Below are positions 37,590 through 48,851 of a stretch of 64,000 nt of DNA, piece by piece. The notes under the pieces are model-generated. The model ran no database searches and was not told the origin of the DNA. It saw nothing but the letters and a program-made list of their open reading frames with translations. Each line of letters starts with the position of its first letter. The stretch's first letter is position 1. Source of the DNA: Combretum micranthum (taxonomy: Eukaryota; Streptophyta; Magnoliopsida; Myrtales; Combretaceae); the NCBI GenBank assembly GCA_024138025.1, contig JAMXBD010001095.1, positions 310,001 through 374,000 of the forward strand. The letters run 5' to 3'. The position numbers and the translations under genes are program-made.

Positions 37590-38235
37590 TGTATAAATAG
37601 GTTATGACCTATAGACCAACCTGTTTAACTCACTTTAAAAATGGGTCAAGACCAATTTTTTTTAGCCTATTTAAAAATGGATTAATTTTATCTAAGCCCG
37701 TTTTATCTAAGGACCAAAATAGATTAGCTCGCTAGCGGACTTGTACAAAAAAAATTGAAAAAGTATGAAAAATAACTATTAATATAATATTATTCTTGAA
37801 ACTTTTATACTTAAACTTAAACTTATGTATTAATTATGATAGGAAATGATCAAAATGTATATGTATTATAACATTTTTTTAAGTATATATTTATTTTTAA
37901 ATATATTTTTTTGTTTCAAACGAAATATGATATCTAATAAATTATTTTAAAATATTTATTCTAATATATAAGTAATAATAATAGTAATAATAAAATTAAT
38001 CATTTATCTATTTAGAACCCTACAAACTTTTTTTATCATATATATTTTTATTTAATTAATATAAAAAGGTTAAATGGATCAATTTGTCTTGTTTAATATA
38101 TAAAAATATACAATTAATAATAAGTCAAAAAGTGAGTCAATCCATTTAACCTTCAAACCAAAGCAAGTTAAATCAGAATCAAGAAATTTTACTCCATTTT
38201 TAAAGTGGGACAAATTCATTCAACCCATTTTACAT
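37590..38235. mobile_element. dispersed repeat, family E copy 1
   Basis: Both ends carry Watson-Crick related words (ACCAACCTGTTTAACTCACTT and AATGGGTCAAGACC on the left; GTCAATCCATTTAACC and TTCATTCAACCCATTTT on the right) around an AT-rich core. The second copy at 62361-62956 has the same architecture: TAAATGGGTTGG words, AT-rich middle with TAATAATTA runs, and word-rich end. Confidence 0.4.
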
Positions 38236-38810
38236 TAAAGAATGAAACAAACGGTGTTGGTTTAAATAATAAAAATCGTTGATTACATATTAAATTTATC
38301 ACTTCAAAATTGAAATACCAAATTAAATTTGATGCAAAGTACGGATACCGATTTAGCATTTTCCTCATATGAATGCTTAACCATATAAAAAGAATTCTAA
38401 TATTCCATTATAATCACCCAAAAGGAACTTTTTTAATCCGATGGAAACCAAAGAAGAATACAAACATTAGCCTCATACGGCCCACCATCTTTGAGAAGAA
38501 TGCCAGAACAAAAGGGCTATTGGTTAAAGGGATTTACAGCACAACACAATAACATTTACCACAAAACTGAATGATTTTCGCGGCTCAAGGGAAAAGATCC
38601 CACTGTTTTCACACTCTCCGCTTACAATGAACACATCCTATGTAAGATCTCGACGACTGCAGCGAGAAGTTAACATCAGACTGACCTAATAATGTAGAGC
38701 TAAACATCAACTGTACAACCAAAAACAAACAAATGGGGGCGAAACAGACAATGAGGATCATGCCTGAACATCCGGGTGGGTGAACCCTTTTCACAGCTGC
38801 AGCCATGTAT
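38236..38810. other. 3' flank of the kinase gene
   Basis: The kinase's 3' untranslated region must lie here, reading leftward from the stop at 38811. No canonical AATAAA was picked out on the minus strand. The minus-strand frame at 38609-38872 overlaps the kinase C-terminus in another frame and is a shadow. Confidence 0.5.
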
Positions 38811-41754
38811 TCACATTGCAAAAAGTGGAGAGGCAGAAGGCCTGGGGTAAGCACCATCTGTTTTAGGAACATGCGTTGTACTTGGTCTACGAGATTTCAG
38901 TGCAGCCCCGGACCCGCCATGAGTATTTAGCTTTCTGTCTTTTTGAGTGCCTTTTCTTTTGGTATTTGTTTCCAGCAGCTGTTCGAGGGCTGTTACTATT
39001 TCGTCCATAGTTGGCCTAACCTTAGGTTCTGCATTAATGCATTGAACTGCAAGCATAGCCACCTTGTGGGCTTGATCCATAGAATACTGGCCTTCGAGAC
39101 GGGTATCCATGATGCGAAAGATCCTGCGCTTGTTTGAGAGGTAAGGTCTTGCCCACTCCACCAGGTTTTGTTGTCCAGTCGGCCTATTCTTGTCTATAGC
39201 TCGTCTTCCAGATAAAATTTCTAGGAGGACAACGCCAAAGCTATAGACATCACTCTTGGGAGTCAGGTGACCTGACAAAGGAATTCAAATAGGAATCAGA
39301 CGGATTTGATGCACTTTCGTATAAACACTGGATTTGTTTTCACGGAACCTAAATGGATTCAATGTAGGATGCTGATAATGCTAAGATGAATTATTAGTTT
39401 ATTACCCGTGGCAAGATATTCTGGAGCAGCATATCCAAAGGTTCCGATCACACGGGTAGAGACATGGCTTTTGTCGTCAGTTGGCCCATCCCTAGCCAAC
39501 CCAAAATCAGAAAGTTTTGCATTATAGCTCTGCAATAAAACCAGAAGGAATTTTGAGAGATAAATTAGCATGTGTTCCACCAAGATTGGCAGTCAACAAG
39601 ATCACACAATTACAGCAAACAGACACAGGATGGAATGATTCTGAAAAGACATACTGAATCTAGAAGAATATTGGATGTCTTGAAGTCACGATATATAACT
39701 TTTAGCTCTGCATTATGAAGAAAAGCAAGACCCTTAGCAGCACCAAGTGCAACTTTCATCCTCAAGTTCCACGAAAGTGGCTGGAAGTACGACCCTCCTA
39801 AGTTACAAAAACACACAAATTATCAAGCCAGACCCAACAAGCCTGTCAACAAATGATGGTAATTAAAATACCAAAAAAAGCAAAAAAAAGTAACAGAACC
39901 TACTTCTGAAAAGATGGTTTTCCATGCTGCCTCGGGTCATAAACTCGTAAACTAGAAGACGGTGATCATCCTCTAAGCAAAATCCTATCAACCTCACGAG
40001 ATTAGGATGATGCAACTGCCCAAGGTAATTGATTTCTGCCTGCATTTTTCAAAATCACGGCAAATTGAATGCGATTGCAACTCTATATTACTAGTGAAAC
40101 TGCATTGGTTTAAGTAATAATCCTTGGTTCTGCTTTTATCCACTTAACGTTTTTAGTGAAAATTTTCTCAAAGTGCTAAGAACTGAAGTATTACTCAGAG
40201 CATATCACGGTTTTAGGTTGAGTAAATGATACTTACCAACCATTCCCTATGACCCTGCAACCCTTCTTGGTTAAGTTTTTTCACAGCAATCACCATTCCA
40301 GTACCGGCCTTGGTAGCTGCAAGTGTTTGCTCGTCGATCCACCCCTTAAAAACTGAACCAAACCCACCCTCTCCAAGGACACTATCCGGTCGAAAGTTTC
40401 TTGTAGCCACCTTCAGTTCAGCAAAAGTGAAATTCTTTAAGTTGGAGCTTTGTAGGATTTCATCTTCACTCCGTGGAGTATGGGGCATCGAACACGATGA
40501 TGAGTTCTTGCTGTTGGTACTTAAACCAGTCAAATTCAAATCATTCTCGTCACGGCTTACAATTTTAGAGGTTACTCCTGCATTCAGCATTCCCAGAATC
40601 AGCTTTGCAAATCTTAGCAAAATAGGAAGAAAAGGAAACCATAAACATTATATGGAAAGTGAATCCTTTTAATGCCTTTATTAAAATTCTTTGATTCCAG
40701 TCTAATAGTGGAGACATATTCAAGTTTATGCACCGCTCAAAGTAGATAAAACATCCTAATGGCGCGGCTACCATCGAAACCAAATGGATAAGATAATCAA
40801 ATCATCAAAACAATAATCAAACAAGCCTTAAACTCATCCAAGTTTTATAATAATTAAATTCGGAGAGGTCCTAGAGTAGCAACATTGTGTTTATTATTCT
40901 GCAGAAAAACATTTTCCAAACATTTTCGACATTGTGTAATCCACCTTAGAAAATTATTTCAGGCTTTTCATAAAGAGATCATTTTCTTCATCCTTCAGTA
41001 GTATTTTCCATGATTAGTAACCGCAACTACCGACACTTCCCACGAAAAGCACTTACCATCTGCTTCCCCTAATTCCTGCAATAATAATTAGTATACAACT
41101 AGACTCGATAAAAATCCCAATCCTTGTTTGGTTGTTCTCGTGTGCTTTTTTCAAAACATTTTCCCAATGGCAACGGACAGCACAGGAATTTTTCCCTATA
41201 CGTGCATACCAAATGTGGTATAAGTGAATTGTGTCATCTGGTATTCCGTCCAGCATACTGTCCTGTTTCTCTAATCCTTATGATCAAATGCCTCCTTAAG
41301 AAGCGCAAAACTTTGATTACAACAGGAAAAAAAAAGTCCAACAAAAGTCTAGAAAACGCTAAACACAAAACAAACGTAATGATTCATTGTACACATAAGC
41401 TGATAAAAGTCCATGCATGGCTTAAAAGATGGTTAATCTTGACCTTGCAGTATATCCCAAACTTAATTATGATTTTTTTTTTTTTATGTTGACCAATGAA
41501 GAACTTTGCCATGACTTTACCCAAAAATAAATCATCATGAAAAGACCAAATAAATAAAAGGGCAAAAAAAAAGACCAATATATATTTGAAAAAAAAAAAG
41601 AAATTATGATGAGCCAAAGGTATAATTAGTAATAAAGATGAAAAACTTTTTAATGGAGAAACTAAGCAGAGGGCTTAGTAAGAAGAAAGCATTAAGCAAT
41701 ACCTGTATGAGAAGGAGTATCAGCTTTGATTCTGTTACTCCAACAGACACCCAT
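38811..41754 (-). CDS. receptor-like cytoplasmic kinase VII (APK1/PBL type), complete, six exons
   Basis: A plasma-membrane-associated Ser/Thr kinase that acts downstream of receptor kinases in immune or growth signalling. Exons, in coding order, are 41754-41703, 40577-40237, 40039-39904, 39797-39655, 39529-39406 and 39271-38811, all GT-AG, giving 1,257 nt and 418 residues. MGVCWSN supplies Gly2 for N-myristoylation and Cys4 for palmitoylation, typical of the subfamily. The kinase domain covers about 80-364. It has the glycine loop GEGGFGSVF (86-94), Lys117 in AVKK, a likely alpha-C Glu133, and YRDFKTSN (212-219; RD type, catalytic Asp214). SDFG (231-234), activation-loop SHVSTRV (245-251) and APE (259-261) follow. 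Absence of a signal peptide, transmembrane helix and ectodomain makes it cytoplasmic. The tail ends [12 protein letters not shown], like APK1A. The DDKSHVS motif differs from the usual GDKSHVS. I cannot name the exact PBL orthologue. Confidence 0.96.
40578..41702 (-). other. kinase intron 1
   Basis: A 1,125-nt intron separates the 52-nt acylation exon from the rest of the gene (donor GTATTGC, acceptor AATGCAG). Frames within it (41053-41256, 41124-41492, 41384-41617) have no domains. The reading frame of exon 2 stays open upstream through the acceptor to an ATG at 40620. Confidence 0.93.
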
Positions 41755-42272
41755 TTTGAGACACAAAAGTTCTAAAATTTCACACACCAACGACAACAAA
41801 AACAACCTTACAAAGAGCCACACGAGTAATATTCTCCTACAGATTCAAAGAACCAACTGATTGTAAAAAAAGAAAAAGACAAGACACCCGTGAACTCAAA
41901 AAAAAACACAGATCTCGTGCCCCAGAACAAAGATTTTTAACAAACAGCCCAAAAAAAGGGGAAACAAATTGCTACAAGTTGGAAAACTTGCAAACCAATA
42001 GGACTTGAGATACTGATTTCAAGAGTAGTAAGCAAATCTAGGGGTGTTCATAAACTTGCAATACAAGGGGCGGTGGAGTAGGAAAAAATAAAAGAGAAAA
42101 TATTTTTGATGAAGCTAAGATAAAAACACATAATAGGATGTTGGTTTTTAATTCTTTGAGGCGAGGGTAGGTGATGAAGATGAGAGTGGCTGTGGGGACG
42201 ATAGGTGTTGTGTTTGTGTAGGCTGTAATGGAAAAGTACTACCCACATAATGAAAAAAGAAAAGAAAGAGGA
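41755..42272 (-). other. putative 5' leader of the kinase gene
   Basis: If the TATA box at 42273-42281 is used, transcription would start near 42245 and give a leader of about 490 nt, unless a 5' intron is present. A frame at 42048-42299 (minus) is low-complexity His/Ser-rich and has no recognisable domain. Confidence 0.45.
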
Positions 42273-42281
42273 GTTTTTATA
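42273..42281 (-). promoter_or_regulatory. TATA box candidate of the kinase gene
   Basis: Read on the minus strand, TATTATAAAAAC is a good TATA match, followed downstream by a C/T-rich tract (CTCCTCTTTCTTTTC). An inverted CCAAT (plus-strand CCAAT at 42296-42300) lies just upstream. The distance to the start codon is about 520 nt. Confidence 0.5.
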
Positions 42282-42290
42282 ATATCCGTT

Positions 42291-42442
42291 GATGACCAAT
42301 CAGTCAATTATTCAATTAATAAAATAAATATAATAATTAAAATATTAATTATTTTAATAATTTAGTTTTAATTAGATATGCATTAGCTATTAAATAGTAA
42401 TAGAATTAATTTCGTTAAAATTGACGAAATAATTAAATCTCC
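42291..42442. mobile_element. MITE-like repeat, family A copy 2, abutting the kinase promoter
   Basis: The run TTAATAAAATAAATATAATA followed by ATTAAAATATTAATTATTTTA closely matches the core of the family A copy at 46252. The tail TTTCGTTAAAATTGACGAAAT parallels the CGTTAAAATTAATGAC tail of the other copies. It ends near AAATCTCC. Its near edge is within about 10 nt of the predicted TATA box of the kinase. Confidence 0.5.
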
Positions 42443-42960
42443 AGAAAGGAAGAGCGCAGAAAAGAGGTCTTTTGCACTTTGGAGCTTACTGCGTAGCCCT
42501 TTTGGACTGGTTTTTGTTTGGCATTTTGGCCAACCATGGACCGTTGACTCGTTTTAACTCCTTCCTTACTTTTCTTTTACTTTCCTTTTTTTTTTCCCTT
42601 TATTTTATCACACCTAATTGCTATCAGGGTAACGATACGGATATTATATATATATATTATATATATATATGAGATATAGGGTTTAGTAGTATCAATTCAA
42701 TATCAATTCAGTATCAATTTAATGTCGATATTGATTTAATATTGACTCAATTTGATTAGTAAAACTGTCAGTTTTTCATTAGTATCACATTAATATCGAT
42801 TCGAAATCTGTTCAAATAAAGACCATAACTATCAATAATATTTTAACTTGTGAATATAATATGTGAGTGGTAATTATTTTAAAAATTGCTCACTTAGTCC
42901 ATGTATTGACGTTTGGTTGATAATTACACACTATTTATACATACATGTAGTGTATATTTC
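42443..42960. other. intergenic DNA with TA microsatellite
   Basis: A TA microsatellite with an interruption lies at about 42643-42670, followed by ATCAATTCAATATCAATTCA-type short tandem words at 42690-42740. Nothing else is recognised. Confidence 0.5.
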
Positions 42961-43114
42961 TATTTGTTTCATCATATTTTAATCATTTTAGTATCATATT
43001 TTATTGTTTTTAGACAAATAAAATATTGTTAACCAAATAAATACGATACAAATATGATATGAATTTAATACAAATAAATTACAGACAGACAAAAATATAA
43101 TAATCCAAACAAAT
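42961..43114 (-). mobile_element. MITE-like repeat, family B copy 5 (reverse)
   Basis: Starts TATTTGTTTCATCATATTTT (the complement of the family B GAAACAAA end), continues ATTTTATTGTTTTTAGACAAATA and AACCAAATAAATACGATACA, and ends TAATCCAAACAAATA. The order mirrors copies 1, 3 and 6. Confidence 0.6.
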
Positions 43115-44181
43115 AATTTTTCTCAAGTTTAACTTAGACCAACTTAGTTATCTTGAGATGCATCTATCTAACCTTAAGTTTATCATGATTCAATGCGGTT
43201 TTACCTATTAATTTTTTACTCTCCAATATGTACGGAATAAATTCTCAAACCAAATCTAACAAAGTTATTTTTTTAAGGTTAATTACAAAATATGACATGT
43301 CTTTTAACTAATTTACAAACACGTGATTTATGTTAATTTTTTTACAAATAGTTAAATCAAGTTTTATACAAAAGTGTCAATATTGTTTAATAATTTTAGA
43401 ATGACACATGTTAATATTTTATTAATCATAAAAATTAATTTTATATTTTTTTTCAATTTTCTCAATTTTAAAAAATAATTTTTTATATTTTATTTATTTA
43501 ATTTTATGTAGTAATATTTTCATTAAATTAATTTTTTATACCAATAATATTTTAACATATATCTATCTAATAGTAATTAATTTTAATAATACTTTTGTAT
43601 TAAAACTCGAGTTACCTATATATCAAAAAATTAATAAAAATTATATATTTGTAAATTGATTAAAAAACAAATCATGTTTTTATAATTATTTTTTTTTATT
43701 TATTCACAAACAAAGTATAACATCGTATAAAATTACTATTAATGCCTGGTGCGTCAACAATAAGACATTATAGCCTAACCATATTACTATGGTCTTACAA
43801 ATAAAATGTATTGGATTCGATTTCAGCTTTTGATCTTAACGAGAAAAATAAAAGGGAAAAAGAAAAAGAAAAAAGGACAAAGATAAAGTGTGATGCGCAA
43901 TGAAAATAAAAGCTACCACAAAAGTTGGCAAATTTTCTAATTTCTACACCGTCGGTGGAGACTGGAGTTAAGCTCCTTACATAAAGTAGGGCCTTTATTA
44001 GGATTAAATTTTTAATTACTTACCAAATAAAGGGTATATTTTAAATTTTGAACGACCATTAAAGAATTTTATGAGTACAAACGTTAAAGTCTTAAGAAAT
44101 GTTCTTCTATAAGTTATTCTATAAAATTAAATCTATAATTATTCTATATTGTAGACTAAGATCACTTTTTTAAACTTTTAA
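43115..44181. other. AT-rich intergenic DNA
   Basis: No supported gene or clear repeat. Loosely palindromic phrases around 43270-43690 (TTACAAA, ACGTG-TTT and complements) may be another decayed MITE. Confidence 0.4.
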
Positions 44182-44328
44182 AGACCGTCTAATCAACCAT
44201 TTAATCGTTAAAATAAATATAGTAATTATAATTTTGACTATTTTAATGATTCGATCACTGTTGAATATGGTATAAGCCTTTAGATGGTGACCAGACTGGT
44301 CCAGTAAAAATTAATGACGAAACCATCG
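44182..44328. mobile_element. MITE-like repeat, family A copy 3
   Basis: Contains TTTAATCGTTAAAATAAATA, GACTATTTTAATGATTCGATC, a GGTATAAGCC phrase, ACTGGTCCAGTAAAAATTAA and ATGACGAAACCAT, in the same order as copy 4 directly downstream. Confidence 0.6.
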
Positions 44329-44381
44329 AATTTACAAATTGTTAACATTAGAGAGTATCTTCTTCTGTCATTATTTTATTA

Positions 44382-44558
44382 GGAAGCTTCTATGGTCCCA
44401 TGAACAGATTATTCAATCAATTATTTAATCGTTAAAATAATTATAGTAATTAGAATATTGACTATTTTAATGATTCGATCATGATTGTATAGTGTGAATT
44501 GTTCGATGATAACGGGATTGGTTCCGTTAAAATTAATGACAAGACCATAAAATTTCTC
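44382..44558. mobile_element. MITE-like repeat, family A copy 4
   Basis: Begins GGAAGCTTCTATGGTCCC and ends AAGACCATAAAATTTCTC, so the two ends are inverted around ATGGTC/GACCAT. The interior matches copy 3, from which it is separated by about 50 bp, making a side-by-side pair in the same orientation. Confidence 0.65.
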
Positions 44559-44871
44559 ATTCAATAAGCTTTTAATTAATTTCACTTTTATTAGCATGAT
44601 ATTTAAATATTAACAAGCCAACGAAGCACCCACGATGCGTGTACAAATAAAACAACCAAACATATATAAATTAAATAGATATATTATTTTGACTGGAAGA
44701 TGACAACCTTAATTAGCCTTATAAATTAGGAAATTAATTACAAATCATAATTATAATTATATTTTCCACTGGTAACTTCTCCATGCTGGGTAACTATCAT
44801 ACATAAATATAACATATGAGGTTTAGATCGGTATATAAAGATATACGCTTAGGCTAAAAATGAAAAAAAAT
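44559..44871. other. AT-rich intergenic DNA
   Basis: Nothing recognisable. Confidence 0.5.
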
Positions 44872-45275
44872 CTATATCTATTCAACCCTTATTTCATTTT
44901 ATTCAAACCCTATTTAATTTCATGATTTCAAAGATACAAAAAATATTTTAACGTCCATATGCTAACAAAGGAAAAGACTATATTTAGTCAATCCCTATTT
45001 AATTATATTCAAACCCTATTTAATTTTATGATTTTAGGGATAGCAAAAATATTTTACGCGAAAAATGCAATGTCTATTCAACTCCTATTTAATTCTATTC
45101 AAATTCTATTTAATTTTATAATTTTAAGAATACCAAAAATATTTTACGCCCATATGCTAAAAAAGGAAATGACTATGTCTATTCAATTCTTATTTAATTA
45201 TATTTAAATCATATTCAATTTTCATGATTTCAAGGATATGAAAAATGTTTTATGTACATATACTAAAAACATTAT
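44872..45275. repeat. about 100-bp tandem repeat, four diverged copies
   Basis: Units start near 44877, 44986, 45073 and 45178 with TCTATTCAACCCCTATTTAA-like sequence. They continue ATTCAAACCCTATTTAATTT, ATGATTTTAAGGATA, AAAATATTTTA(CG) and CATATGCTAA. The open frame at 44959-45207 is a by-product of the repeat phase and not a gene. Confidence 0.88.
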
Positions 45276-45559
45276 ATTAAAAATATTTATACTAAAAATA
45301 TTTATATTAAAAACATCAAAGAAATGATTTTACTTTAATAGTATGGATACATAATCTACAAATAGATTTTCTTATTAGTTTATACTTTTATATGTCTACT
45401 GGGTAATATTAGTAAGTGGGATCGGGGCAAGAAGACGGATGAAACTGCAAATCACATTGTAAATTCAGTTGTCTTTCAAAAGCATTTAGTTCATGGTTTC
45501 GTTTGGTAAAGCGAACCGAATTGGTAATGTTTAAAAATAAAAAGAAAAAACAAAAACTA
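45276..45559. other. AT-rich intergenic DNA
   Basis: No feature recognised. Confidence 0.5.
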
Positions 45560-45930
45560 TCAATATTTAATGAATATTTTAGGGTGAAAACATCGGTACC
45601 AATTTTAAGAAAAAAATTATAAAACTACAAATTAAAGAAAAAAATTATCCAATTACCATCACTTTGTTGCATGTAAAATATGCAATACCAATATTTGCAT
45701 AGGTCCTGAATATCTAACACATGATATGGCAATTTTGTCTAAATATGTATTGCATGTTAGTTATGTAAATATACATGAATATGTATCACACTTTAGAAAT
45801 GCAATACACGCGTATTATATAATTATGTTTATCCAAATTATATTTATATATATTTTTAAATGGCTAAATAAGAAATAATCTCAAAAACTTACGCTACTTT
45901 CACATTTTTTGTTTATTGATTTGTAGTTTT
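45560..45930. repeat. dispersed repeat related to 50240-50460
   Basis: Shares the phrase ACAAATTA(A/G)AGAAAAA(A/T)TTAT, then a TTGCATGTAAAATATGCAATA block, with the segment at 50240-50460. Several words of the form TATGCAATAC/GTATTGCAT recur in both orientations here. It is non-coding. Confidence 0.45.
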
Positions 45931-46251
45931 ACAATAAATTAGTGTTTATCTTAAATATAAATCACCTTATTGGTTACAATGTTCAGTGTTCATTCAATTA
46001 TAAAATTAGGTATTACTTAAGATATTATTGGCAACCACTCTTATTAATGGAATGTTCAAATGTGGAAGATGATGAGGAGAGGACTATTCTTGTTAACAAA
46101 TCTTTATGATTTGTGATAAATTGATAATGGTTCAAATTGCCAACCAAATCTCGCTTCACCGGATAATTTTCTTATTTGAAAATATTATCAATTAAATTGT
46201 ATAATTAGGTTAAAAAAAAAACCATAAATCATGACTTCAATTAATTTAAAA
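45931..46251. other. AT-rich intergenic DNA
   Basis: No feature recognised. Confidence 0.5.
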
Positions 46252-46408
46252 GGTAGACATTCAATCAATCATCTAACCATTAAAATAAATATAATAATTA
46301 AAATATTAATTATTTTAGTGATTCGATAACGGTTTAATATGGTATAAGCTGCTGAATTGTGATGAGACCGGTCTCATTAAAATTAATAACGGAGCAATAA
46401 AATTTCCC
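46252..46408. mobile_element. MITE-like repeat, family A copy 5
   Basis: Contains CATCTAACCATTAAAATAAA, TTAATTATTTTAGTGATTCG, a GGTATAAGC phrase, GAGACCGGTCTCATTAAAAT and GGAGCAATAAAATTTCCC, in family A order. The internal GAGACCGGTCTC is a perfect palindrome. The left end is diverged. Confidence 0.6.
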
Positions 46409-48851
46409 TAATAAAGAAGAGCTTTTTCAATCTTTCAATATTTTTATTCTTTCCATAAATATGTGATCAACTCTAAACAAAATCATATCCATATTTTCGC
46501 TTAATTAATGCCTTGGAGCTGGAAATCATCATGCATCGAGGTAATTTTTGCATTACAACTATTGCTGTGCAAAAGTAATAAATATATTATCATGTTTGAT
46601 CCTTCGAAGTTCGCCATACCTCATCGCACTGTTATATGTTTTTTCAATTGAAAATTTAATAAAATTAAATAAATAAATTACATGAGAATATACCAATATT
46701 TAAGAAAAAATTCATTTCAAATCATAACATTTAAAAAATCATACTACCATTGACATGTTAACAGGAGTATTTTAAATGGTTTATTTATATCATCACATTT
46801 AAAAAAATGAGTTAATTTGAGTTACAATTAACACGTATTATAGTGTGGTAAATATTCGAAGTTTAATTAAAATGATAATCCAATTTCCTAAGGTTAAACA
46901 AGTGATTTGAAATGTAATTTAACAAACAAGCAATAAGATGTTGGCATGTTGCCATCTAATAAGAAAATATACAGTTGAAACACCTTTAATAATTTAAAGT
47001 GCATAATCTTTTCCCCGAAAAACAGAAAATAGAACATGTAATTTACAGTAAACGCAAGGCCATCTTATGACTATTACTTTATCGTATGTGTGCGTGTTTG
47101 TTTTATTATTATTATTTTTTTAAAATATCATGCGTTGGAATGAAAAATGAGTCAAATGACTTTATGATATTGGGAGCCACTTTTAAAAGTCTTCTTCAAA
47201 TTCCAAACACGGCAGATTCCATTCGATTTAATTTCATTCCATTTTTATTTTCATTATTGATGCATACTTTAATTGCATCATATAATTACAATTTATATTT
47301 ATTATGGAAACTTTTACCTTGCTAATCTAAATATAAAGTAATCGATATATTAAGTTATATATAACAATTAATGTATTAAATATTCTAATGCTGCAATAAT
47401 GGTTAAATATTAATTTAAGCTATTAAAGTAATTCAGTCCCATTATTATAGAATTTTTCATTTATTTTTAAAAACTTTTTTAATAAATATATTCTATACAT
47501 ATTTTATTCCACAAATACTACCAAATAAAAGAATTAACCATTTTGAAACTTGTTTCATTTTAATCCTTTCCATTTTAACACTGTACTTGGTATCTTAGAA
47601 TTATGAAGGAATTATTAGGAAGGAGAAAATAAGAGGGATTACATTTATTCATTTATTTGTTTCGAAACAGAAACATAGGGGGAGAATACATGGTTGTAAT
47701 TTTTTATGATTCTCACCATATTTTTATCTTCTCAAGAATAGAGAGAATAAGAGGGGAAGGGGAAAAAAAAATTAAATTATCCATATATCCTTTTTTTAAT
47801 TATTTATTATTTCTTAAGGGCATATTAATAATTTAATTTTATATTTTATTTTATCTTTTATAATAATTAACAATCAATTTATTTCTCTCCCCTTCAATAT
47901 TCAAAGAAAAAAATTAAATTCTCTAAGTGGAAAAGGCTCTCGTAAGTTATTTTTAGGAACATTCGCCAGAATTTAAGCTCTAGACATTTGTTTTCCTTTT
48001 TTCCCCTGGCTCTTCTATTATTCCTTTTTTTGGCCCTAATGTCCATAAAAGGTTTTTACTTATGTAAGTTATTGAAAATAAAAACACAAACATAATGCGT
48101 CCAAACCAAGAGATAGGTTGAAAAGTCCAATCTCAAATGGACCCGATCTTTAACATTAAATAAAGTTTCGACGATTCAGGAATAAAAAGAAAAAAATTAA
48201 ATGTAACAAGGGGAAAAAACTTATATTTGAGTAAGCAAATCCTATGCAAGTGATAAGAAAGATAAAACTCAAAAGTTAAACATTCCTTCAACTAATGTAC
48301 TGTCTATTTTTAAAAAATCAGAATATAAATAATAGCTACACGATTGAAATAAATAATAATATATCGGAAAGAAAAAAAAATTGGATAAAATATTGCAAAT
48401 CAAATATGATACCAGTAGAAATATCAGAAAATGAAATAATTGATAAATAGTATGTAACTAGAATTTATTGTGCCTTTGATAATAGAGTTTGTTATGTTTT
48501 TTTTTTTTTTTTAAATTAGGTTCAATACTCGATCAAACCATCCAACCTATCATCCAATCATTGAAATTAATATAGAAATTGATGTGGCAAACACTTTAAT
48601 AATCCAATCAAAGTTGGTTACGTACCTTAACCATGCAATAGCATAAGACACTCCCTTAAAAAGACAACAAAATTATAGAATTTTCCCAACTTCGATTTTT
48701 CCTAAAAGTTTGAAGACTTTCAATAATTCTTTTTGTTAGGATAAGTGTCGCATTTATAACTCGTTCACTCGAAGGGAATAGTTATTCATTCCCTCCACAT
48801 TCTATGTAAAACAATTATTACAACGTTTAATTGAGAGTAACAATAATTTAT
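46409..48851. other. AT-rich intergenic DNA
   Basis: No supported gene; the frame at 47086-47325 is Phe/Tyr-rich low complexity. A segment at about 48523-48690 ends ATTATAGAATTTTCCCA and may be a strongly diverged family A copy. Confidence 0.45.

Noticed and set aside
40310..40672. 120-residue plus-strand open frame
   Set aside because: It is antisense to exon 2 of the kinase and has no recognisable domain; codon constraint on the real strand explains it.
41053..41617. Frames in the kinase's first intron
   Set aside because: They carry no domains and lie between well-supported splice sites of the kinase.
44959..45207. 82-residue frame with repeated LFN-IQ-LFNF motifs as a possible repeat protein
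   Set aside because: The repeats are those of the underlying DNA tandem array, the codons are AT-rich throughout, and units outside the frame are equally conserved.
44872..45275. CRISPR array
   Set aside because: Units are contiguous diverged tandem copies with no unique spacers, and the DNA is from a plant.
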